Source: Sporobolomyces roseus (lineage: Eukaryota; Basidiomycota; Microbotryomycetes; Sporidiobolales; Sporidiobolaceae). From it: a DNA stretch of 64,000 nt. Positions 19,426 to 29,323 of this stretch are shown one piece after another; within the stretch, counting starts at the first letter, position 1; each line of letters starts with the position of its first letter. The notes under the pieces are model-generated. The model had not been told where the DNA came from. It was given only the letters and a program-made list of their open reading frames with translations, and made no database searches. Both the position numbers and the translations under genes were made by a program. The DNA lies in assembly GCA_016617785.1 (NCBI GenBank), contig JADILM010000007.1, forward strand, positions 124,001-188,000, written 5' to 3'.

Positions 19426-20929
19426 ATGTCACAGCATGTCGAATACACAGCCGATGGCAAACCTCTCTGGGAAAAGGTTAAGAAAGGCCACTACCGTTGT
19501 CTTGTTTGCGAGGTTGAGTCTTTCAAGCGAAGTCACGGCGTGAGTCTTCTCATGCCGAGAAGCGACAGCGATTTGTGAAGTATTGACTGATCACAAGTGG
19601 TGATTGACCTCGCAGAACATCAAGAGGCACGTTAAACGCCATTTGGGGCTTGGTCGAATCTTTTGCCCGTACTGTGACGTTTCCGCAGCTGTGCCCTACG
19701 TCCGTAATCTTCTCTACAACCCGATGCTCAAATTGTCGACTGATCCTTCTCCACTCGGATACTACAGGACCTCGATAGACACATCCATCGAGTTCACGTG
19801 AAACGCCCTGAGTTCAAGTGCTGCCCCGGCTGCAAGATTGCGTGGTATCGCCAGCTGTAAGTCTGATCAGGCGTCTCTTGAGTCTGGTGTCTGGTTGCTG
19901 AATGTTCTGCTGATCCAGGCGCACACTCAGGCGAGAGCACGTAAACAAAAAAGACATCTGTCCTGATCCCCGGAACGGGCAAAGGCAGCCGAATCTGCAC
20001 GGACGTAAGTGGAACCGCCGACTCTGCAAATTCGAAGCCGTCGCAGGGGTGAGCTTGTTGATCCGTTTTTTAAATTCTCCACGCTGATACTGTCGTATCA
20101 ATCTTCAGCTTCCACAAGTTCGAGTAGGTGCAGCCTTGAACCCTCCCCCTCGTCCTGACCGTCAAGATTCGGACCGAGAGGTCGAGCAAAATGACGAGTC
20201 CGGAAACGAGCTAGAGACCGGGAGTGCGCACGAAGACTCGGGTGAAGAAGCGTACAGCTCGGAGGAGGAGTCAGCTCGCGAGGAGGAAGTGAGTAGCTTG
20301 TTGATTCGCTTTCGGTTTTTCTCTCATGCTAACGAAGTATTTTCATGTTCGAAGCCTCCTACTCCGGGACCCTCGACAGCTCCAGCTCGAGATGCTGCTC
20401 AGGAACAACGTGATCTGAATCACAGGAGGAAGGTGAGTCTCGCAGATAACGAGACTTGGCGATCAAGCTGATCAGTCTGTCTCGCACACACTGCACGCAG
20501 AATCAAATCCAAGCTCTCGTAAAGGCTGAATGGGGACGTTTCATGATCAGCTATGATGACCACCATTTCATCCAAGCTGGCAAGGAACTGCAAGAGATTG
20601 AGAGGACGGTGAAGAATTTCAAGAATGGAATACTTTACCCGTTTCTCGAGGTATGTTATCGATCATTCTTTCCTTCAATGTACAATGATCGACTTCACTG
20701 ACGTTCCAATGAACGCCTGTAGAAGAAACGCGAACACAACAGGCTCTTCTTCGAGTACATGCCCTTCACTGGTCGATACTTCCACGTTCTCGCCGACGGA
20801 AGTTTCGAAGAGCGCAAGTCTCCTGCTACCGGAGCTGGAAGACCTCAGGCCTCTATCTCTCACCGTACCGCAGCTCTACATGGGATTGACAAGGCAGATT
20901 GGGAGAGGAAGATGAACCGTCGTTTTTAG
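19426..20929 (+). CDS. Zinc-finger family protein B
   Basis: The predicted protein has about 343 residues in eight exons and starts MSQHVEYTADGKPLWEKV. It carries CLVC (Cys25/Cys28) with HVKRH, a classical C2H2 finger CPYCDVSAAVPYDLDRHIHRVH split by an intron after VPY, and a C2HC module (CPGCKIAWY, then EHVNKKDICPDP). An acidic Ser/Glu linker (about residues 155-200) and a Pro-rich piece follow. The helical C-terminal domain includes IQALVKAEWGRFMISYDD, KREHNRLFFEYMPFTGRYF and ASISHRTAALHG, ending NRRF. All phases join cleanly, so this copy looks intact. It shares exon layout with the gene at 16515 and its finger module with the minus-strand gene at 5449. A nuclear nucleic-acid-binding protein is the likeliest role. 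The C-terminal domain is not one I know. Confidence 0.75.
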
Positions 20930-21677
20930 CTTTTTCTTTCGTTCTTTTCAACCCTCGTTTTTTTAGTCGTCTCCCCTGGTTTTTTATTCGTCTCTTGCTA
21001 GCTTGCGACCCCAAGATACCTTGAGGCTCCCGAACCTGTGAATTTGAATTCTTTAACAGTCGTACGAGTGCCGTCGGGATTTTACAGAGGTTGATTGCTC
21101 TCTTCGTGATTGCCATTGCTTGTCTGTATCTTGTTTCAAGCTTCTTCTTTGACCTTAGCATAGAATACCGCGGACTGACGCTCGATGTCGCTGGTACGGG
21201 CACTCTGCATTCCGAATCTTACGATTCCTTTTATACCCGTTGAATCGAGAATTGTTGGTTCGCAGAAGTCCAGATTCCGTCATGATGCAAGCAGTACTCG
21301 TGCGAAGCAAGCGTCAGCGAGCGAGAATGGAGTCAGTATAGAGGGTTCCCCGATTCGCTACGAGCTCTTTCGCTCCGAGTCGGCTATCAATTTTCCTGCT
21401 CAAACAGTCAAAGAGGCGAGCCAGACGCTGATGTCGAGATACGCCGTCACACGAATGGAATCTGACGTTGATAGAAAAGTGCTCGATCCATGGAACGAGA
21501 AGCGAGCAGGTATTGGAAGAAAGAAAGAAGTCCCTTGATTTTACACAGAAAAGAGAAAGATGACGGGAACGACTACTACTGAAAGCCCTTTACGTTACAG
21601 ATTGACTGACAAGATTGAGGGGTGCGAGGTGAGACGACGAGGGGAAGAACAAGCGAAGTGAGTTAGATGGGGGAAGA
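20930..21677. other. Intergenic region, zinc-finger gene B to PCNA
   Basis: These 748 bases lie between two convergent genes. T-rich runs just after 20929 fit a 3' end. An open frame at 21185-21538 on the plus strand (117 codons) has no motif, intron or homologue I can see, so I leave it uncalled. Confidence 0.4.
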
Positions 21678-24106
21678 TTACTCGTCCTATGTGATCGGAT
21701 CAGTGTTTTTCGTCAGTGACGGAGTAGGATTGAGGTGAAGCTGATAATGTAGACTCACAGCGATCTTGGGAGCGAGGTAGTATCGAATGTGACCCTGTGG
21801 GAAAGGGTATTCGACGAGGAGAGGAACTGCTCGAGGGAAGGTGAAAAACGTCAATAAATGTGTACTTGAGAAGCAGGATTAGAGGGGATGGACGAGAGAC
21901 TCGCCTTCATTCGACATGTGCAACTATTCGAGAGTGACATGAGGTAGAGAAAGTCGATTTTGAGGGAGGGAAAGAGGAGAATTGAATCAGTTTCGTCGGT
22001 AACGATGCAAGTATCAGAACGAAAGACTCACGTGAACGCTTTCGGATAGAGGAGTACTCTTTGCAAAGTTGGAGAGATACTTGATCGAGAAAGTGAGGGA
22101 AACAGCCTATTCGAAAACGAACGAAAACGAACAAAAACGAAAATCCGGGTCAGTCAGCGACAATTCTTGCGAGAGGACGGTGCAAGGATGGCGAGAAGGG
22201 TGGAGACGAGAGAGTGGAGAGTGTGAAGAAGAGAAGAGAAAGGCGAGGAAAGCGTACCTGTTGTACGTTGATAACAACCTTCATCTTTTCCTCCTTGTCA
22301 TCAGCGCCAGCCTTGCCCTTACCCTTCGCCTTGGCTTTAGTAGTAGTCTTCTTCTTGGGTGCAACCTTCTTCTTGATCTCCTTCTTTGCTTTTTTCTTCT
22401 CTTTCTTCGGTTGAACCGAAGACTTTCGTTTCTTTGAAGCGGCAGATTCAACTTTAGGCTTCTTCTTGGGGGATTCGGAACCGTTCTTGCCGTTCGTTCC
22501 ATCCTCGTTGTCGGAGAGATCGATCACTTCAGGTTTCGTGTCCTCTTGAGTAGCATCAGCGGTTTCTCCATCTGCCTTCTTGATAACGACCTGAACAGAT
22601 TAAGCGACTCGTCAGCTTGCGATTCACAAAGACGTCGCATCGAGAGAGTTGTGCTTACATCACCATCCTCATCTTCTTCTTTAGGTTCAGCTTCCTCCTC
22701 ATCATCATCTTCTCTCGGTTCTTCTTCCTCTTCTTCCTCTTCTTCTTCCTCATCACTACCCTTCTCACTTCCCTCCTCATCCTCATCACTTCCCTCCTCA
22801 TCATCCGAACGACTCGCACCTTTCTCTTCACTAGGTTTGAGCGTAACTGAAGCAGTTCCAATATCACCATCCGCCGAGAACCTCACTCCATCTTTCGAAA
22901 CCTCAATCTTGACCGATTCTCCCAACTCTTTCAAGTCCCTAATGATCCTCGCGAATTCGGTAGCGGGTAAACTAATCTCTGCGTCGTAGACCGTGTCGGG
23001 AATCCCAAGGTGTTCTTGATCGATATCCATCAACTTCATCTCGTATTCTCCTACTCGATCTTGTTTCTTCGCTTCGAACAACAAGGCGAGTACGTCGACT
23101 GATTCGTCGGCTCGGAGAGTAACGAGATCGTTGTTGCCGGCACATTTGATGATTTTTTGAAGAGAAGTGAGTGACATTCCGAGTGACCTGTTCAACGATC
23201 AACAGTGTCAGTTTGACCTTATTCCAGCAGCAGTCTGAATGAGTTGAAAAATGCTTACATATCACGATCGCAACGGTATTCAGAGAATCCAGATTTTGCG
23301 AGATTTAGGGAAACCAAAGCGACGTGAGAGTTGTCCATAGCTTGAAGTTTCTGTTTCGTCTCGAATGCTCTCCATTAGTACCTGTAGCTTGAGTAGTGAT
23401 GGGGCGAGAGAAGGGAGAACGAACGATTCCTTCATCGGTGCAATCGAAATTGGCGTCGGTAACTAATTCCTTGACGGCTGTACATTGAGAAAGTTACTCC
23501 AGTCAGTGACACGGTCATACAGGCTTGGTACTCTTCCAACGTACCATCGAGAATCTGCAAGGGGAACAGAGAGAGGTCAGAAAAACGCGTCCGCATCAAT
23601 CAGAGAGAGGAAAGAGAACTCACTTTTTTGAGGAGTTCAGCTTGATCAAGTTTGGCTTCCTGTCATGATTTGTAATCGAGTTGGGTTTCTAGTCAGCGAG
23701 GAGGTCCACCAAGGGGAGAAGGGAGAGAGATTGCTGGAAGAGGTTTTTTCCGTCGCGTAGTAGAGTTCTGCTCCAAAAGCGCGTAGTTTACTACTTTGGA
23801 GAGCGTGTGAGAGTTGGATGAGGGTGGTGTGAATGTCTCTCGAGTGTAGGTTGAGCGCGATATCGAGTTTGGAAGTGGAAGCGAGATGGAGGAGGGAAGA
23901 GGGAAATCCAACGACTGGTTCCCTACTCGCAGATCTGCTTAGATCCCTCTCCCGTTCATCTACTACCTCCGTGTAGACAGTCGCGTTCAAGAGGTAAAGA
24001 TAGAGAGAGAAATGGAAAAAAGTTGGGAGGACGCGTCGAAGATCGGGAAAGAGGAGAAGAGGAGAGAGAGAGGAAAGGGAGTAGAAGGGGAGAGACTCAC
24101 GAGCAT
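21678..24106 (-). CDS. PCNA sliding clamp with a large loop insertion
   Basis: PCNA is the trimeric DNA clamp for replication and repair. Eleven coding exons join in phase to 409 residues; usual length is 258-265. Exon 1 has only 6 nt (ATGCTC at 24101-24106), exon 3 has 10 nt (23545-23554) and exon 9 has 19 nt (21905-21923). Clear motifs are [38 protein letters not shown] (interdomain region), [15 protein letters not shown] with Lys164 at the human number, and [10 protein letters not shown] at the end. After TLKPSEE (about 186) there are roughly 150 extra residues to [10 protein letters not shown] (353): an acidic run, [16 protein letters not shown] and a Lys-rich tail. The acidic part ends exon 6 and the rest is exon 7. 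Alternative splicing could remove some of it. The intron after exon 9 starts with GC. The gene is divergent from a DnaJ-TPR gene. Confidence 0.93.
21757..22191. repeat. Direct repeat, PCNA copy
   Basis: This part of the intact PCNA gene (exons 8-10 with introns and part of intron 7) is duplicated at 15813-16244 in the same orientation, about 5.9 kb away. The two copies bracket the zinc-finger genes A and B. Confidence 0.9.
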
Positions 24107-24332
24107 AGTGGAGAAGAGGTCTAGAGAATGGAAAGTGGGAGAGAGGATTTGAGGTTGAAGATGGAAGTGAGGGAGAATGAAGGGAGAGAGAGCGGAGCAG
24201 CTACTTGCTCGAGGGAGGTGGAATAATTCGCTGGGGTTTTTTGGGAGCGACTTGGACTTCAGCGTTTCAAAAACCATCTCTCTTCCTCACTCTCGCGAAT
24301 CAACAGTGACAAACTCTTCTCCTAAAAGAAAG
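24107..24332. promoter_or_regulatory. Divergent promoter: PCNA / DnaJ-TPR gene
   Basis: The two start codons are separated by 226 bp. I see no TATA box. ACGCGT sites, which match the MluI cell-cycle box, occur at 24031-24036 in PCNA intron 1 and at 23585-23590 in intron 2 rather than here. Confidence 0.4.
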
Positions 24333-26020
24333 ATGCCAAACGCACATCGTAGTGGTGCAGCAAGGAAAAAGGCTCAAAAGTAAGTTCACTCTCTAAAGAT
24401 GAATAAAAGTTGGAAATTCGAGGCAACATGACCGGGTCAAAGGGAGAGGTCCAGTTGGAGCATGAGTAGGCTCAGTTGGAGGTATAGATGAGGCCTCGAA
24501 TGGTCGGATAGGGTCACAGGGAGCCATAAAGGATAGAGACGAGGGAAAACGGAGATTAGCTACAACACGAGACCTAGACCGCTTAGGCTGTCTGAAGAGG
24601 CGCAGTGTGAGAATGGGTTCTTGAGGTCGATATAGAGCTCGTCTCGAGGAAGAACGAGGGGCATTCGACCCAACAATTTCTCTCTCTCAAATCTCGCAAA
24701 CCTCCCATGAGCTAACCTACTCGTTCCTCTCTCCCCTAAACAGAGCTCGACAATCGGGTACAAACGGTTCAAGTTCCTCCAACTTTACCCCTTCCGGCGA
24801 TTTCTCTTTCACTTCCCAACCTTCCTCCACCTCGAACGGTGCCTCCTCCTCGAAAAAGAATGGATTCTCCGCTCCATCTTCCGACACTTCTTCTTCCGCC
24901 GATTCCTCCGACCTCGAAGACGCAGAGAACGATTCCGATCTCGAATCGCTCGATGAAACTACTCCGAAAGAGAAACCGGATGATGAATTGACGGAACCTG
25001 AACGAGTCGCCCGAGCGATCGAACGAAAGGACGCTGGAAACGTCGCTTACAAGAAGGCCGATTACCCAACAGCGACGAGACTTTACAGTTCTGCCATCTC
25101 CCTCGATCCTAGCAATCCTTCCTTCCTGTTGAATCGCGCCGCCGCCAAAATGGGTTCGAAATTGTACAGTCAAGCGTTGGAGGATTGTTTGGTCGCGCAA
25201 GCTATCCAATCGAAAACGAAGGAAGGAATCGAAGGAAAGACGTACTTACGAACGGCGAAATGTCAATTATCTCTCGGATTGATCGGTCCCTCTCAACAAT
25301 CTCTACAAGAAGCTTTCCGACTCGACCCTTCGAATCGAGCAGTCATCACGGAGAAGAGTAAAGCGGATAGGATTGCGGGACATGTTGCGAAAGTGAAAGA
25401 GAATTTGGACAAGAAGGATTGGAGTATGGTTTTATTGGGAGTTGATGCTGCGGTGAGAGATCTAGGAGAAGGGAACAACACGCCGAGGGAATGGAGAGGA
25501 TGGAAAGTCGAGGCATTGATCGGAAAGAAGAGATACGATGAAGCTGCTGGATTAGCTGCGTGTGTTCTTGCATTCTCTGCTTCATTTACCTCTCTTCGAG
25601 ACTGATGTTGATTTTCTTGAGCTCACAGCGATCTACTTCGATTGGATCAGAGAAATTCTGAAGCGTTGTACTTGCGAGGTGTCTGTTTGTACTATCAGGG
25701 TCAACACGATCAAGCGATCAAACACGCCCAAGAGGCATTGAGGAATGATCCAGACGCTACGAAAGCAAGGTGAGTCTCGTCGTTACCTCTCGTGCTCTGA
25801 CACGGCGAGCTAATCCGTCGAAATCGAATTACAGAACTTTGATGAAGAAAGTGCGAGCGCTAGATGCTCTCAAGGAAGCTGGAAACACTGCATTCAAAGA
25901 ACAGAGGACTGAAGAGGCTATCGAGAAGTATAGCGAAGCGATTTCGTTCGACGAGGAGAACGAGACCATGAGATCTATCTTACTCTCAAATCGTGCTGCC
26001 GCTTACCTACGAGTGCGTTC

Positions 26021-26068
<48 letters not shown>

Positions 26069-27025
26069 ATCGTCTGTCATACTCATGCTTTGATGTCATT
26101 GTACAGTTGAAACAATACGATTCCGCCATTTCCGACTGCACGACCTGCCTTTCCCTCAACTCGTCCTACTTCAAAGCTCTCCGAACTCGAGCAAGATCTT
26201 ATCTCGCACAAGAGGAATTCGAAGATGCCGTACGAGATTTCAAGGCTGCGTTCGAACTCGCACCGAGTGGTAGCAACGACGAATCAATGTTGAAGAAGGA
26301 AGTGAGAGAAGCCGAACAAAAATTGAAGAAGAGTAAAATGAAGGTACGTTCCTTGTCTCCCTACTACTGCACTCAGTATGAGTAGTCGCTGACAATTCTG
26401 AGTTCTCATCGTTGTCGGTTTTCGCAGGATCACTACAAGATTCTCGGAGTCTCATCGGATGCCTCTGAAGTAGAGATCAAGAAGGGATACCGCAAGATGT
26501 CACTCCAATTCCATCCTGATAAGGGAGGATCGGATGAGAAATTCCAGGAGGTAAGCTACTCATTCGTCTCTGTCACTTCACCTCGTCGGATGAAGAGAAC
26601 TCGGACTGACTCTTCTCCGCCTCCCCTCTCTCACTATCTGCGTGACTACTAGATCGGTGAGAGTTACGCTATCTTGAGTGACCCGGAAAGAAGGAGGAAG
26701 TTCGATATGGGTATCGACGAGGTACGCTTTTTATATTCTTTCTCTTCGCTTCTCTTGCTGACACGTCTCCTTCTCTCTCTCTTGCGCTCTCTCTGTACCC
26801 TCTACTTCCCTCTTCACCTCTACTTGTCTGTTCGACTCTCGAATCATTCACGAACAGAATGACCCACATGGAGGTATGGACCCTCACGAACACTATCATG
26901 GAGGAGGATTCGGGGGATATGGCCAACCAGCTTTTAACATGGAAGATCTGTTTGGAGGAGGAGGCGGCTTCGGCGGAGGTGGAGGACGAAGAGCAGGAGG
27001 CTTTTCGTCATCATACGGGTTCTAG
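24333..27025 (+). CDS. TPR and J-domain co-chaperone (DNAJC7-like)
   Basis: The start [16 protein letters not shown] precedes a Ser-rich, then acidic N-terminal region. Tetratricopeptide repeats follow in two blocks: [20 protein letters not shown] with [14 protein letters not shown], and then [20 protein letters not shown] with [12 protein letters not shown] and [16 protein letters not shown]-terminal J domain begins [20 protein letters not shown] and carries the HPD motif in LQFHPDKGG, which stimulates Hsp70 ATPase. A Gly/Phe-rich tail ([19 protein letters not shown]) ends at 27025. TPR blocks followed by a J domain is the layout of DNAJC7 (TPR2), which shuttles clients between Hsp70 and Hsp90 in the cytosol. 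At least six introns are used; one of them holds a long CT repeat. Confidence 0.9.
26020..26063. repeat. CT dinucleotide repeat in an intron
   Basis: About 20 CT units lie in the intron between the AAAYLR and LKQYDSAI exons of the DnaJ-TPR gene. The repeat sits upstream of the branch site and acceptor and probably varies in length. Confidence 0.85.
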
Positions 27026-27493
27026 ACGATCCTCGCTGATTGTACGAAGTTACTTGCAACCTCAGTCGTTTATCAATACCCGCCGATTGTCAGTAGACAC
27101 GGCCGCGATTGTATTGGGGATCGTGCGAAAGAGCTGCAAGATTTGCGATGTTGGAATTTTTTTAGAATCGTTGAAAGAGGCGGCTGGCATCAGCATTGCT
27201 TCTACTTAGCGTTGACCATTACTGAGTCGTCGGCTCAGGTACGGGGCAGAGTGACAGGAGAGGCGGAGAGATAGAAATATTTCGCTCTTTCATCTCGAAA
27301 CGCCGAGTCACCTTCGACACCATTATCGCGAAGTCCCTGGATAGCTCGCAAAGCTAGAATTACTGTTGAGGTATGCTCACTATACCAGAGCTCTCCTGTC
27401 TGAGCTCTCGCTGACTGCTATTCTGGTCCATAGATTCGCTTCTTTCCTCACCTCTCCCACAGCTATCCACCTCTCGAGAGCTCTGCGGTAATC
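27026..27493. other. Intergenic region before PEX7
   Basis: These 468 bases separate two genes on the same strand. I see no supported gene or clear element. They should include the DnaJ-TPR 3' UTR and the PEX7 promoter. Confidence 0.35.
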
Positions 27494-29009
27494 ATGCAAC
27501 AGCCTTTCAAACGGATACGTACAGATGGGTGAGTCCCACAACCTCTCTCGTAGCTTCCTCATCGTTCAACTCCGGCCCACCCCCACTCACTCGACTTCCC
27601 CCATTCCTTCTCTCTCCTCTCTCAAACTCTGGCTGACCTTTGATCGGTCCTTGATAGGTTCGCTTGCTATTCAGTAGCATTCTCGCCTTTCTACCCAAAC
27701 AAACTAGCGATAGCGGGAAGTGCGAATTTTGGATTAGTTGGGAATGGGAGATTGAGTATATTACAGGATAGTCCAGCTGGTTTAGGGATCGAGAAAGGGT
27801 GAGCCCAATTTCTTTGCTTATCCGACCCGGACAACGAACGTGAGAAACCTGAGAGACGAGGGACTTCGGAATCGCTAATCTCGTTTCGCTCTCAAACTAG
27901 ATTCGACACTCAAGATGGACTTTACGACTTGGCTTGGAGTGAATGTCATGAGAATCAATTAGCGACGGCGAGTGGAGACGGAAGCGTCAAACTATGGGAT
28001 GTTATGTTGAATGTGAGTGCCGAACTCTTCGATCTGCTTCACAAAACGAGTCTTTACAAGACACGGAGAGAGATGAAAGCGGCACAGTCACGTCGCAGAA
28101 GTGACGGTCGAGCTGATCGATTCGTTGCGCTCTTCTAAACTCGTTCTCTAGGACTTCCCGATTCGAAAATGGCATGAGCATCAACGAGAAGTCTTCTCGA
28201 TCGATTGGAGTAACACGCAAAAGGAGTTATTCTGTACGAGTAGTTGGGACGGTACAATAAAAATCGTTCGTCCACCTCCCGAATCTCCTCTAAAGCTCTT
28301 TCACTGATGCCCTCGAATGCTATAGTGGACTCCTGATCGACCCGCTTCACTCACGACTATCCCTGCTCACTCTTCTTGCGTCTACTCGGCACTCTTCTCC
28401 CCTTCCCAGCCTTCCATCATCGCCTCTTGTTCATCCGACGGATCTCTCAAGCTTTGGGATACTCGCTCACCCCTTCCTCCCGCTTCCTCTTCTCCCGCCA
28501 ACCCAGGTCAAGCAAACCTCGCGACTCCTCAATTGACAATTCCAGCACATCCAAACGCAGAGATCCTCACCCTCGATTTCAACAAGTACGCACCTCATAT
28601 CATCGCTACCGGTTCAGTCGATCGCACAATCAGAATCCACGACGTACGAATGGCCGGTACCACTCCTCAGATGAACCCTTCAGTACCTCATCTCCAACCG
28701 AATGCGACAGTAGCGAATTTGTTGGGACACGAGTATGCGGTGCGAAGAGTCAGCTGGTCACCTCATCACTCGAATCGATTAGCTTCAGCTTCTTACGATA
28801 TGACTTGTCGATTGTGGACGACCGATGTGCCGAACGAAGGTAGAGGAGCGGGAGTCAGTCAATTTACGAGTCAAGGAGGAATGGGAGGAAGAATGGACAG
28901 AGTTTGGGACGGTCACAAAGAGTTTGTCGTTGGTTGCGCGTGGAGTTTATACGAAGAAGGATTAATGGCGAGTTGTAGTTGGGATCAAGAGGTGCATCTT
29001 TGGCGGTAG
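27494..29009 (+). CDS. PEX7: PEX7, receptor for PTS2 peroxisomal proteins
   Basis: The product is a WD40 propeller that binds the N-terminal PTS2 signal of peroxisomal enzymes in the cytosol and delivers them to the peroxisome. The start at 27494 ([12 protein letters not shown]) is followed by [20 protein letters not shown], the usual first blade. WD repeats follow in order: [20 protein letters not shown] with [46 protein letters not shown] with [27 protein letters not shown] with [27 protein letters not shown]; and a last blade, [20 protein letters not shown], ending VHLWR. Length and ending fit PEX7 proteins. Insertions between blades 4 and 5 (Pro/Ser-rich) and before the last blade (Gly-rich) are modest. 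It is neither clustered nor co-oriented with other peroxisomal genes here. Confidence 0.9.
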
Positions 29010-29323
29010 TCGACTCGAAAAAAGCGAAACGAGAAACTCGCATTTCTCAGGAATTGAGACCCTCGCATCTCACGTTCTCGGGTACTGTCAGCGTGAGAAG
29101 CGGGAGTATAAAGTGTCCACGTTGCGTCAAGAGGCTAACAAGAAAAGGCTCTGACGAAGGGCTGACTAAACATAGGGTGAAAATGACAGATTCATAAAGG
29201 ATAAAAAAACGGAAAAGATGAGGAGGAAAAGCGAAGGTAGTGTAGGCGAGAGGAGGTAGATGGGGCGAGGAAAGGGTTTGCGAATCCGAGAACGAAGAAG
29301 AGAGGCACAGACAAGCTCAACTT
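29010..29323. other. Convergent intergenic region
   Basis: These 314 bases separate the stops of PEX7 and the secreted glycoprotein gene. I see no supported gene. Confidence 0.4.

Noticed and set aside
21185..21538. 117-codon frame between zinc-finger gene B and PCNA
   Set aside because: There is no recognisable motif, splice context or homologue in the window, and codon use is not convincing.
15813..22191. Mobile element with long terminal repeats
   Set aside because: The repeats are PCNA exons and introns, not LTRs; there is no transposase, reverse transcriptase, target-site duplication or terminal inverted repeat that I can see.
22546..22989. Poly-Ser plus-strand frame
   Set aside because: It is the complement of the acidic PCNA exon; the minus-strand protein is clearly PCNA.
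26020..26063. CT repeat as a regulatory element
   Set aside because: It is an ordinary microsatellite inside a short intron.
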